From Temnothorax longispinosus (lineage: Eukaryota > Arthropoda > Insecta > Hymenoptera > Formicidae), in assembly GCF_030848805.1 (NCBI RefSeq), contig NC_092365.1, positions 1,178,001 through 1,242,000 of the forward strand: 64,000 nucleotides of DNA, given 5' to 3'. Positions 42,852 to 52,640 of this stretch are shown here, piece by piece; position 1 is the stretch's first letter; each line of letters opens with the position of its first letter. A program made the position numbers and the translations under genes. The notes beneath the pieces are model-generated. The model ran no database searches. It was not told the DNA's origin and saw only the letters and a list, made by a program, of their open reading frames with translations.

Positions 42852-43907
42852 TCCTCTCGCAGCTGCCGGAACAGCGCGTCTTGGATTGATCTTTCAATTA
42901 TCGAATCAAGACGTTCGACCCGCGTTTTCCTTCGCTTGTTCCCACTCGCGCCCGACCGCGTCCTAAATCATGAGCGTAATAACCGCGCACGCGATAGCGC
43001 GGAGCTCCTAATAACGGTGGCAGGCCTCGCGATAAAAATGGGGATCACGTTCGCCGGGTTAAAGTTCTATAGTCGCCGCGCGGAGCCCCCGTAATTTATC
43101 AGACGGAAAATATGCTTCGCCGCAAGCCGACGTCCTTTATTTCCCGGAGATAATTTGTATCTGTTACACGCGCTTTATCGAAGCGACTTTCCGTTATCTC
43201 TCATGCTCGGCTTACTTTCTTTCTGAAGATTTCATTTATTTGATAAAGCGTAAAAACACTTCTAAAACTAAAACGACCAGGCTGTATCTCAAGAGTATAC
43301 TCTCGAAAGTGATATCGATATCTTTTGTATCTATGGAGATATCTCGCAAACATTTGTATGTACAATGATATCTTAACGATGTATTTTAAAGATTAAATGC
43401 AATCAAAAATCTTAACATGCAGAAATGTCATGATTTCGCTAATTTATCGATGTATGATTTAATTTCTCGTTTCGACAATAATTGCCAAGAAATAAATATA
43501 TAAACAATCTTTATAGACTGTTCCATTTTTATCAGATATCGTTGCTGTCAGATCTTGACTAAATTTGGATTCGAATTTTTCTAGTTAAATTAAACTGCAA
43601 TTTCGTTTTTAGATTTGGAATAAATTTTCTCCAATAAAAATGGGTCAACCTATAGAGATTCTTTAATTACCCAATTTTAATTAGCCGATTCTAAGCAGAT
43701 TCTTCGGCAGTTCTTTTTTCTTTGCACATGTAACCCACTTATAATTCGGCAAGCATTACCATATAAATAGATATATCTTTTTGTTATATTATTTTTGCAA
43801 ATAAATTTTCTTATTATATCAATTTGTTACCAAAATGATTTCCTGCAGTGTAATGCACTCGAATTATAAATTTCAATAATAAGTATTTTAATTAATTCGT
43901 GACTCAC

Positions 43908-43960
43908 CAATAACGATGCGCAACAGCGGAGTTTTCAACTACGTTGCAAACTACGGTGAT
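43908..43960 (-). other. Candidate exon B (distal copy) of unrecognised minus-strand gene
   Basis: On the minus strand this 53-nt block sits between a TTTTACAG acceptor (intron side 43961 upward) and a GTGAGT donor (intron side 43907 downward), both close to consensus. It is similar to the block at 50853-50901, especially in the part coding Asn-Ser-Ala-Val-x-His-Arg. Only the frame starting at its first base is open throughout; that frame needs a phase-0 junction with the preceding block. No known family was recognised. It could be a real small exon, a pseudo-exon or part of a non-coding RNA. Confidence 0.4.
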
Positions 43961-44270
43961 CTGTAAAATACAAATATTGAAGTTATTGTACAATGCCCAT
44001 AATAATTAATATTTTAATAAAAAATAATAATATTACTTTTAATTTAAATAAATTTTTTATTTTTTTTTTCCAAGAAGTTATAATTATGTAATCTTCAAAA
44101 ATTATTTAAAAAATCTTTATTTCAAAAATGTTTAATTTTCTTTAAATATGATTTTATATAAAGTTCCAAATAAAATTCTTCTTCTCTAATTTTTAATTAA
44201 ACCAAATAAATCAAGTAAAAAAAATACAATATTGTAAGTAACAATAATTAAATAATAATAAATTAATTAC

Positions 44271-44337
44271 CGCGTGTCGTTCCGCCGGCGCCCGATGCCT
44301 CCTAGGCCTGCTCCTCCTCTCAGATTTCTTCGTTGCA
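44271..44337 (-). other. Candidate exon A (distal copy), Gly/Arg-coding block
   Basis: On the minus strand this block ends in CACGCG at a GTAATT donor. It matches the blocks at 51208-51327, 51585-51708 and 51955-52064 through the core AGAGGAGG..GGCCTAGGA..GGCATC. One frame encodes a Leu-Arg-Gly-Gly-Ala-Gly-Leu-Gly run followed by Arg-rich residues; another encodes an Arg/Pro-rich run. The upstream edge is uncertain because several AG dinucleotides are possible, so the start at 44337 is approximate. It lies about 310 nt before exon B at 43960, almost the same distance as in the proximal pair. Its function is unknown. Confidence 0.35.
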
Positions 44338-47300
44338 CTCAACACTCGCGAAAACCCGATTGATTACAATCGCATGCTCGAACTAATTACCAGGATACGA
44401 TGATCGCGCAACACTTCGCAGGACACTTCCGACGTTAAACCGCACGCAATGTGGAATCTGCGAAATACATTTTGTACATAATTTATTAGTAAATAGACGA
44501 TATATCACGAACAATATGTATATCACCCGAATTATTCAATCCAACGATCATTATTTCATGTTTTTCTTAATCTGTAAAAAGCAATGAATTGCGTTTCGAT
44601 CCGCGAGAGATTCAAAGTGCGACGTGCGAGGAATATTCCAATTAAGTGTCGTTGGAAAAATAATTACCGTTCGTAAATACGTATTACAACGAGATGACGC
44701 GACGGTAACTTCCCATTCCTACGATTCTTTAGTAAATCTGCGATATACCTATTCGCGTAAACTTATTCTTCGTTAATCGAAGAAGTTAATTAACTGTATA
44801 AGCTATAACATTCGCCATTCGTTCATAAGAAATAGTTCCGATAGTTCAATTGCATTGAATCGTAATAATACGGTGACACGCGGAGCGGCTCAGGCCACTA
44901 ACCAGCTTGCTCGACTCTCGCTGTGCGAATAATAGCGCCGCGACCTTGCGTAAACAAGGCCGCTCGCGTCGTGCGCCGAGAATCGTTTATGATGTCTACT
45001 GCTAGGGTCAAATACTCAACGCGCTATTTCAAATTTAATCAAATTAAATATCGGATACACATCAGTTCTCCGTTATTTCAATCGCTTATTTGATACCGAT
45101 GCGCGACGATGCGAATATGATCAAAATAAGTGACAGTATGACTGTTCCGATCTGAACGGTAAGTAAATTATCTGTCTTGCAATCGAGAAAGTAATTATGT
45201 GATTTGATATTCATTATTATTACCTTTTCTCTAGACTTTAACGTCCTGGAGTGAGATTATATGATTTTTCGATAAGGTAAAAATTACGATTAATACATCA
45301 AGAAAACGAGATTGACTCATCGCAATAAACGCGGTGAGTTAATTTTATTTTTACTTTGTTTTTAGAATCACATGATTTTACATCTCTCAAAAAGATATTG
45401 AAGAACGTGATAATATTAAACTTCATAATTATTTTTCTGATCTAAACAAAAATAGATTTAACGATTCTTTTTATAAGCAAAGTATAACTAATCGACCATT
45501 TCTAAGTTTTTTTTTAAAGAAAGATATTTACAGACACCATTATCCAATTTTGATTGCTTATACATAATAACTCAAAAATTATTATACTTTTGATACATTT
45601 ATATTAAAATTTTCGATTTTAAAATTAAATATTATACAGTGTTAACAATTAATTAAAGTATTACATAATAATTCAAAGTTTACTTTGCGTAAACTGTAAA
45701 TCTCATTAAAATTACATATCCCTTACTAAAATATGGAAATTCGGATACAGAAACTCTTTTTCAAGTAAACACTTTCGCACAACTGTCGAAAATTGGAAAG
45801 GGACGTTTCTCGAGCTTGCAGAATAAGCGCAAATGTATCATATCTTCCACTCGCGTCCTATTGCGTTCAATTTTATATCGACAAAATGCTTAAACATTGT
45901 CTTCTATACAGATAGATGAAATCGCGTAGGAACCTGTTGAGAACGACACAGAATATCAAGTTTGCGAAAAGATGAAGAAGCAGGACGATGTTCCTCGCTG
46001 GAAGAATACTTGCTTTCGCACGCTTGCTACTTTGTTCCCGTATCGAATATATTTGACTGAAGATTCGAGAATAGAGATAGAGTTAAAAGCTTTCGTGTGT
46101 TAGAAGCCCAACACGCGATTTTTCCGCGATGTTTTGCTCTATTTGTTTTTTAATTTTTTTGCGCCATTTCTCCCGCAATACACAATCCGTTCGCGATTAA
46201 TCGCGATATCATTTCTCTATTACATATGTTCCTATATATCGTGTAACGCCGATGAAACCAAATATTTGCGCGTATCGTTGAATAATATAAAATAAAATAT
46301 CCATATCAAATATAAATAAATCTAGAAGCAAATTGAACTTTATAACCACTGAACTTTAGGAAAAATTGCCATTTAAAAAAGTTGGATATTTTGCATTAAA
46401 TAAAAAGTCTATCGAGAATTATTCATTATATCTGTACAGTCCGCTCACATTTTATGTAAATTCGAGAGCATAAAAAATAGCAATAATGTATCACACACAC
46501 ACTTCGTGGAAAAAAATTTATAATAATATGAGAGTAAAAAATGAAACAAAAACTATTAGTGTCAAGTTGCACGAGATCATTGATGAGAGGTACGTTGGTA
46601 CGTATCGTTATAAAGTGCTATAAAATGCTGCCGCACGCTGTGAACATATTGAATTATAAATAAATAGCTGGGAGAAGGAACGCTTTATATCCACAGAGAT
46701 TATTTTTATCCGTCGGGTTCTAAATAAAGAAGAATCGCGTTAGACGTATGTTTTTTTTCTTCTGACAGATTTATATATTGATCATAATTTATCACGAATC
46801 TTGTCTGGCATGCTCTCCTCATTCTTTTATACTCTTTAACGGCCTTAACGTATAGCCCTCCGCCCATCCGGACGAAGTTTACGGCCTTGAACCTCTATTG
46901 TTCATAAGTTTTCCACCCATCGATCATCCGTCCGAGCGTAGCACCTCTCTCGAATCCATTACTGCCCAAGATGTACGTAGCCGGTGCAAAGATGGATTAG
47001 ACAAATTAGTAATTATCTTCTCGCGGAGCTGCGGACCTTCAAAATACATCAATTTTCCGCGGTGCATTTTCAGGCGCGAATGCTCGCGAGGTAACTCCTC
47101 TCTGTCTAACGCCGAGGAAAAAGAAAAGGAGAAGGAAAGAGAAAAAGCAGATATCGCGGAACCCGTATTATCCTGCGACCGTTACCGCGGACAGATTTAC
47201 GGCACCGAAAGATCTCGAGTCTCGATGGTATCTACCCATTCATATATTCTGCATACATTCTGAATTCAAAACATGTACTTCGGGACGCTCTTAACTCGCG

Positions 47301-48904
47301 GATGTAATCCGAATTTATGCCGTTCTCTAACCAAAAGAGGGTAGCCGAGAGAGAAACGTGCATTATCGATATGGTCATTCAAACGCATTATCTACGTAAG
47401 GCGGAAACTTTATAACGTCACTTTGATAGGTCGTTCTCGCGAACGAGGTTTTAATCTCTTGTATTTTTGACGACCGCCAAGCATTTTATACGTCACGTTC
47501 TCTCTCGCGACTCATTCCCCCGACTGATGTCGCGCAAATTTAAAAGGTCCGACAAGGAAAAGCGACCCCGTTGATGTGCGGGAAACGACAAAGCTTTCCA
47601 CTGCCCGTACTGCCCTACAGGGAAATCAAGGCGGGGACCATGACTTATCCTTCTTCCCCTGGAGTTACGCACTGACGTAACACGCCACTTGATATTTCGC
47701 TCTAGCTTTATATTGCGAGACGAAGCCACATTCGGAGTATGGGTAAGACAGTAGATGTTCCCTCTGTTTCCAGAAGGCGCATCATTACCTGCACTCCTAA
47801 TTCCCGTTTTATGAATCCTCATAAAGAAAATATGGACGCAACAGAAGTTACATTTATGATGAGCTTGCTCGACAATTAAAAAACAAATCAGTTTTTATTT
47901 GTCGAATTTAGCTAGGAAAATAATAACTATAAAAACAGAGAACAAAATTTTGCTAGTTAAATAGTCGAGGTAAGAAAATTTATTGGCTGAGAAAACTTTT
48001 GTTTATTCGAATTTTCTAAGCTAGCAATATTGGCGCAATCCATCTTAGAATATTAACTTGCTTATAAACAACTAGTTTATTTTTATAAATAGTTTGGAAA
48101 AAAGCAACATCGTAACACTGATCAATTCTCGTCGTTGACACTTGAGCCGACTTGGTAACAAAATTGATTCGTTGCAAGCAAGTTGCAGAGTTCTCCGACC
48201 CTGAGGGCACTCTAATTAAGTTTCCATCCTAATGAAAGTGTTTCGCCGCAAAGTCTACCGACGAGACGCCGCTCAACCGTGCTCAACCCCCCGGATAGTG
48301 CAAATCTTTTCTTAGGACTTCTTGAAACTTAGAAGAGATGTCTACGAAAGCGATTAAGTCCAGCCACTCACTCAGGTGAAACATCAAAGCCGACCGACAT
48401 CTCAATTGCTTTTTGTTTAAATTAAGTACTATTCTATATTTGAGTCGTCTGAACATCTATATCTAGATGTTATCAATTAAGTTAATGTACCTAATATTTC
48501 ATATTCCTACCATATTTTTATTTACCTAACGCGTTATTCCCACGATGCGCGAAACACGACCGCGTCGCGAAGGGCCATTTGTAACAAAATTAAATTAAGT
48601 AATTTTAAAATTACTACAGCGTTCAAAATCTATTTATTATCGTATAAACTATAATATACGCAAGTGATCATTTTCTCGATTAAAAACAAAAAAGATTTTA
48701 ATTAGTTAGAGAAGCTGTTAATTTGGAAAAAAAACCTTTAAATCAACCGCGTATGTAATCCGAATAAATTCGACTACATTTTACGAATAATAGGAACTTT
48801 AATTTAAATCTGATATAAGCATGCAGGATTTAAATAAAAATGCAAAATGTAAATGAATTACAATATTGACTAACGCAAACTGAAAAAATCTAAGGCCTAT
48901 TTTT
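44338..48904. other. AT-rich DNA without a supportable gene
   Basis: This separates the two exon A/B pairs. A good donor-like GGTAAGTA occurs near 45160 on the + strand after a moderately CpG-rich patch at 44880-45000, but no partner exon was recognised. The frame at 46898-47263 (+) has a Glu/Lys-rich low-complexity part and no family signature. The rest is AT-rich with homopolymer runs. Confidence 0.4.
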
Positions 48905-49671
48905 GCTTCCTCATAGAGGAAGCTTTGTTTTCGTAAATTCGTATATTAACTTTTGATTGCGTATAATCTTGGGTTTAATCAACCAAATTTAAATTAATTA
49001 TATATGAAATAGGGGTAGAAAAAACTAAAGAAAAGATTGGTTTTATAGTTTTTGACGTTAATATCTTCAGATTGTTGTAAAACGTCAAAATATTGCCCAA
49101 AAAAAAATGTCTGTATGTATGTATGTATGTGCACAATTTACTAAAAAATCCATAACTTCAAAACTAATCAACCGAATTTAAATTTTAAATATATGAAATA
49201 GGGGTAGAAAAGACTGAGTAATTTAATAGAATTATTAAAAATAGTTAATATTACAGGGGTTACCCATTTCTTTTAAAAAAATGTTTTGGCACGTACATTT
49301 TTTTAAAAGAAATCGGTAACCCCCTTAATATTAACAATTTTTAATAATTCTATTAAATTACTCAGTCTTTTCTACCCCTATTTCATATATTTAAAATTTA
49401 AATTCGGTTGATTAGTTTTGAAGTTATGGATTTTTTAGTAAATTGTGCACATACATACATATACAGACATTTTTTTCCCCTTAGAAAGAGATGGGTGCAA
49501 AGTTGAAACTTGGACATTGCTTCCTTAGAGTTCTTAAGTGTGGGTACATAATTATGTATACAGGCTCCTAAAGAGTTAAGTGTGCGAGTAGAAACCTGCA
49601 CATTGCTTCATTAGAGTTTTTAAGTGTTTAAGTAGAAACCTTCGCACACAAAGCTTCCTCTATGAGGAAGC
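48905..49671. mobile_element. MITE-like foldback element with palindromic ends
   Basis: The ends at 48905-48923 and 49653-49671 are inverted copies of one another, and each is itself a hairpin (GCTTCCTCATAGAGGAAGC). The inverted similarity continues about 7 nt further inward. Inside lies a long palindrome (arms 49100-49284 and 49295-49477). There is no transposase frame, so if this is a mobile element it is non-autonomous and moved in trans. No clear target-site duplication is visible, and the boundaries are inferred from the terminal hairpins. Confidence 0.5.
49100..49477. repeat. Large imperfect palindrome 1 (arms about 183 bp)
   Basis: The left arm 49100-49284 and right arm 49295-49477 are reverse complements with few mismatches and only about 10 nt between them. 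Both arms carry a (TGTA)n-type run at the outer edge and a TTTAAAAGAAAT-type segment at the centre. A transcript from either strand could fold into a very long hairpin. The near-absence of a spacer makes it a candidate for cruciform formation or for double-stranded RNA production. Confidence 0.8.
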
Positions 49672-49891
49672 CAAAACAAATAAATACTGAAAATTATACA
49701 TTGAAAAAAATAAATGCTTCCTCATAGAGGAAGCTTTGTGTGCGAAGGTTTCTACTTAAACACTTAAAAACTCTAATGAAGCAATGTGCAGGTTTCTACT
49801 CGCACACTTAACTCTTTAGGAGCCTGTATACATAATTATGTACCCACACTTAAGAACTCTAAGGAAGCAATGTCCAAGTTTCAACTTGCAC
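49496..49891. repeat. Large imperfect palindrome 2 (arms about 176 bp, 44-nt spacer)
   Basis: The left arm 49496-49671 and right arm 49716-49891 are reverse complements, centred on two inverted copies of the GCTTCCTC..GAGGAAGC hairpin. The arms contain the same sequence as the 44-bp minisatellite that follows. The palindrome joins the foldback element at 48905-49671 to a second, inverted partial copy, so it may record insertion of two elements head to head or an inverted duplication. Confidence 0.8.
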
Positions 49892-50012
49892 ACTTAATAA
49901 CTCTAAGTAAGCAATGTACAAGTTTCAACTTGCACACTTAAGAACTCTAAGAAAGCAATGTGCAAGTTTCTACTTGCACACTTAAGAACTCTAAGGAAGC
50001 AATGTGCAAGTT
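49769..50012. repeat. 44-bp minisatellite, about 5-6 copies, each with an internal hairpin
   Basis: AACTCT marks unit starts at 49769, 49810, 49855, 49899, 49943 and 49987; the last four are spaced exactly 44 bp. Each well-preserved unit contains GTGCAAGT-TTCT-ACTTGCAC or a close variant, an 8-bp stem with a 4-nt loop. The first two units are more diverged and one carries an insertion-like segment around 49820-49850. The array ends in a T-run near 50011-50017. Confidence 0.8.
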
Positions 50013-50070
50013 TTTTTATATCGTTTTGCATATCGAGTCTCACCTCAAAAGGATGAGAAATAAAGAATTA

Positions 50071-50317
50071 ATGACGTGAGATCCGAAAGAGATAATCAAG
50101 TTCCTGCACAATATTGAGCTAATGTGAATACTTTATGCACTCGAGCAAACAATTTAAATTTTGATAGAAGTTACATCTTATTATTACGATAATTATACTA
50201 TACTACTTAAAAATCAAGTATTTATATATTAACGCGAAATTAAGTAATCAAGTTTAAAATAATTGTTACAAAAAATTTTCTGTTTTGCAAAACATCATTT
50301 ATCAGATCTCACGTCAT
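50071..50317. mobile_element. Possible short MITE with 13-bp terminal inverted repeats
   Basis: ATGACGTGAGATC at 50071-50083 is exactly inverted at 50305-50317, bounding 247 bp of AT-rich non-coding DNA. The length and perfect 13-bp termini fit a small MITE, but no target-site duplication is clear and no second copy is seen in this window. Confidence 0.3.
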
Positions 50318-50852
50318 ATCGCTTTAACTAGTATAAAAACCAGTTATCAATACATATATGAAAAGACTGTGAAAGCTTAGGCTAAAATTGGTGCGTTATA
50401 GGAACAAATAATTTTAAATAATGATCGTGAACACACACAATTTTGTTAAATGGATTACGTAAAAAATATATTAAATAGATTGTATATACATAACAATAAA
50501 TGATTAAAATAGTGCAAGTACTTTTTATCTTCAATCGTGATATATGCAGGCTAAAAGCATCTCTAAGCGTATATATTGCATTCTTGCACCAATTTATATA
50601 ACACTTAATCCTGAAAGATATTTGGGATGGAATTTACAATGACAAAATGTACGACAAATCAATTTATGTGATTTATCCAGGATTAAATGTTAAATCCTAA
50701 TCTGACCCAGTCATATTCCATTTTAAGACAACGAATCTATGAAACGTGATATATGTAATAATTTATTGTGATAACTTGACTCTGCAATATATTTGACGTA
50801 ATAATTGTCATAAATTCGTTACCTTAATTATGAAATTTTAATCATCACTCAC

Positions 50853-50901
50853 CGACCGATGCACAACAGCGGAGTTATTCTGCAACGTCGCTACGATGAT
50901 T
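50853..50901 (-). other. Candidate exon B' (proximal copy) of unrecognised minus-strand gene
   Basis: A 49-nt block on the minus strand between a TTGTTACAG acceptor and a GTGAGT donor. Following the block at 51208-51327 in its single open frame, it continues that frame without a stop (Ile-Ile-Val-Ala-Thr-Leu-Gln-Asn-Asn-Ser-Ala-Val-Val-His-Arg-Ser) and ends in phase 0. This clean frame continuation across a junction with consensus sites is the best coding evidence in the cluster. The homologous block is 43908-43960. The protein family is unknown. Confidence 0.45.
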
Positions 50902-51207
50902 CTGTAACAAAGAAATGTAGAATCCGAATTAAAGCAGGGTGCAAGAGAGAGAGACAGTCAATATTTCAAAAAATGATTACTATATAAACACTAAATTTTA
51001 TATTATTGTTTATTAAGCAAATTTAATGAAATAATTTTGTAATTTCTTAAGAATACTCTATCCATTGAACATAAGCTTCTATAGAATTTCTAAAATAAAA
51101 CTATTTTTCTCTAACTTTTATTTTCTGAATAACTATCCGGTTAAAAAGTAAATGACCCATCAGTATAAGATATAATATGTGTATATGTATAAATAAATTA
51201 TATTTAC

Positions 51208-51327
51208 CGCTTGTTGCTCCGCCGGCGCCTGATGCCTCCTCCTAGGCCTCCACCTCCTCTCAGGCTGCTCGGGATGTCAGTTACTGTTTCCTCGATGCGA
51301 AGATACTCCTTCCTGCGTGGATATTTT
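51208..51327 (-). CDS. Candidate coding exon A' of unrecognised protein (Gly/Arg-rich)
   Basis: A 120-nt block on the minus strand with a GTTACAG acceptor at its 5' side and a GTAAATA donor at its 3' side. Only one frame is open through the block: Lys-Tyr-Pro-Arg-Arg-Lys at its start, a central run Ser-Ser-Leu-Arg-Gly-Gly-Gly-Gly-Leu-Gly, then a basic end Arg-Arg-Arg-Arg-Ser-Asn-Lys. The frame joins in phase to the block at 50853-50901. It is one of four related blocks and the only one of the tandem three that stays open in this frame. Basic and glycine-rich composition fits a nucleic-acid-binding or disordered segment, but that is only a compositional remark. Confidence 0.4.
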
Positions 51328-51584
51328 CTGTAACATAAAAATAATCGAATCGACTAAATAATTGTCACGCACATCGAACATCTTATTCGTTATTACGATT
51401 AATGTTTTCCTAAATTACATCTTCGAAAACAGTCTCTACGTTAGAATCAACTTGAATCAAATTTTTCGATTTATTTTTTTTTACTAATTTATATTCCAAA
51501 ACATGGTTTAATGTAGCAACTAAATAAAAACAAACGAAAAAAAGATTCTATAATATCTGTGGAAAAATAAAAAATAACACTTAC

Positions 51585-51708
51585 CAGAAATGTTAAGTAC
51601 GCCGATGCCCGATGCCTCTCCTAGGCCTCCACCTCCTCTCAGGCTGCTCGAGATGTCCATCGTGTTTTCTCGATGCAAAGCTGATGGTCCTTCCAGCGTG
51701 GATATTTT
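51585..51708 (-). other. Candidate exon A'' (second tandem copy)
   Basis: A 124-nt block on the minus strand with GTTACAG acceptor and GTAAGTG donor, the best donor of the series. A 1-nt length difference before the conserved core and a shorter GGA run after it place the Gly-rich run in a different frame relative to the exon start than in the 51208 block. The frame beginning at its first base is open (Lys-Ile-Ser-Thr-Leu-Glu.., then Leu-Arg-Gly-Gly-Gly-Gly-Leu-Gly) and would continue the phase-0 end of the ATG exon at 52179-52286. Joining it onward to the 51208 block gives an early stop. It could be an alternative exon or a decayed copy. Confidence 0.35.
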
Positions 51709-51954
51709 CTGTAACATAAAAATAATCGAATAGATTAAATAATTGTCACGCTATTCGTTATTCAGATTAATACACATTCAATTTACTTCTTCGCAAAAAG
51801 GTCTCTACGTTAGAATCAACTTGAATCAAATTTTTCAAATTATTTCTTTTACTAATTTATATTTTAAAACACGGTTTAATGTAGCAACTGAATAAGCACA
51901 AACGAAAAAACAGATTCTATAATATCTTTAGAAAAAATAAAAAGCAACATTTAC

Positions 51955-52064
51955 CAGAAGTGTTGATACGCCGATGCCCGATGCCTATCCTAGGCCTCCT
52001 CCTCCTCTCAGGCTGCTCGGGATATCAGGTTCGCAGGATTCCCTCGCTGCTCCGATGTCACCTT
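51955..52064 (-). other. Candidate exon A''' (third tandem copy, probably degenerate)
   Basis: On the minus strand the donor is GTAAATG. The homologous GTTACAG acceptor is lost, so the nearest usable AG is the weak ACGCAG ending at 52065. In the Gly-rich frame a TAG interrupts just after GGCCTAGGA. Spliced to the preceding ATG exon in phase 0 it would add 18 residues and stop. It looks like the most decayed of the three tandem copies, or a 3'-terminal alternative. Confidence 0.3.
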
Positions 52065-52178
52065 CTGCGTCGTTATTTTTTGAAATATTCAAATGAACGA
52101 TTCGATTAAGTAAAGACAGAAGAGATAGAACATTGTTGGACATAAGTGACATAGTACGTAAAAATCAGTTACACTCAC

Positions 52179-52286
52179 CACTTTCTTTCCTGCTGTTCCG
52201 GCCGCAAAATCCACCACCACCTCCGGGTCAGATAAGAGTCTTGAGCCACATTGAGACTCGTGGCAATGCAGTGTGACTTCATCCAT
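52179..52286 (-). CDS. Candidate first coding exon of unrecognised minus-strand gene
   Basis: ATG at 52286-52284 opens 36 codons ending at a consensus GTGAGTG donor in phase 0 (intron starts at 52178). The peptide begins MDEVTLHCHESQCGSRLL and has an acidic/hydrophobic middle with three consecutive Val, then a Gly-Lys-Lys end. The two Cys and two His near residues 7-13 (CHESQC context) hint at a metal-binding knuckle, but the exon is too short to claim one. Spliced to 51708-51585 the frame continues for 41 codons; spliced to 52064-51955 it stops after 18. The start codon touches the TTAA-bounded hairpin at 52286-52384. I do not recognise the protein. Confidence 0.35.
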
Positions 52287-52384
52287 TAAGCAAAAAAAGT
52301 CAAGAAGCCATTTCGGCTATATTGCATTAATTTTACGACGTTGTTGCAATATAGTCGAAATGTTTCTTGACCTTTCTCGCTTAA
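52286..52384. mobile_element. TTAA-bounded 99-bp hairpin (MITE-like or small-RNA-like)
   Basis: TTAA at 52286-52289 and at 52381-52384 bound a near-perfect inverted repeat: arms of about 41 nt (52286-52326 and 52344-52384) with 17 nt between and about five mismatches. TTAA ends are the insertion signature of piggyBac-type transposons, so a short piggyBac-like MITE is possible. The fold also has the size of a small-RNA precursor. TTAA is part of the palindrome itself, which weakens the target-duplication reading. Confidence 0.5.
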
Positions 52385-52426
52385 TAGAAATGTAATTGCT
52401 GAAAGGAATTAAAAATTGTTCTCTAC

Positions 52427-52640
52427 TTTTTTTTTTTTTTTTTTAACGTGGTGGAAATCTTCGAAAGACACCCTCGCCCTGTGGTAGGGAGGGGGAGTGT
52501 CGGATTCTACGCGCACGCGTACCACCGTTACGAGGGGCGCTTCAGAGGACCGAAATCCCCTGAGCCTCCCTCAGCGTGGCATCGCGCGCCCATAGCCTAC
52601 CGACTAAAACCACCACGAGCAACCCTGACCTAACTTTCTA
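52427..52640 (-). mobile_element. 3' end of a non-LTR retrotransposon (5'-truncated or continuing into the satellite)
   Basis: Read on the minus strand, a GC-rich stretch of about 195 bp ends in an A18 tail (52444-52427). It contains GGTTTTAGTCGGTAGGC near its start, TCCGACACTCCC in the middle, and GGTGTCTTTCGAAGATTTCC then CACCACGTT before the tail. These motifs resemble, from memory, 3' ends common among R1-clade-like non-LTR elements in insects; the clade assignment is tentative. No reverse transcriptase or endonuclease domain lies within the window. Upstream on the same strand it passes directly into the 72-bp satellite, whose open frame continues to a stop at 52604-52606 in this tail. 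Confidence 0.55.

Larger units (their letters stand above)
19968..43900. other. Intergenic or intronic DNA with no supportable gene
   Basis: I see no coding exon with both a recognisable family motif and splice signals. There are isolated donor-like sites, such as CAAG|GTGAGTAA near 41040 on +, but without a convincing partner exon. The stretch contains AT-rich microsatellites, a (CA)-rich patch near 22140-22210, purine-rich patches near 21430-21620 and 38150-38230, and a short GC-rich microsatellite near 42832. Open frames of 60-150 codons overlap on both strands and look like chance. Confidence 0.5.
51208..52083. repeat. Tandem duplication, about 370-380 bp per unit, exon-like block plus intron
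   Basis: Donor edges at 51208, 51585 and 51955 and acceptor edges at 51327 and 51708 repeat at 370-381 bp. The intervening AT-rich sequence 51329-51584 is also clearly similar to 51710-51954, sharing for example TCTCTACGTTAGAATCAAC and TTTAATGTAGCAACT. So whole exon-plus-intron units were duplicated in tandem. The third copy (51955-52083) has the exon part only and has lost the GTTACAG acceptor at the homologous position. Confidence 0.8.
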
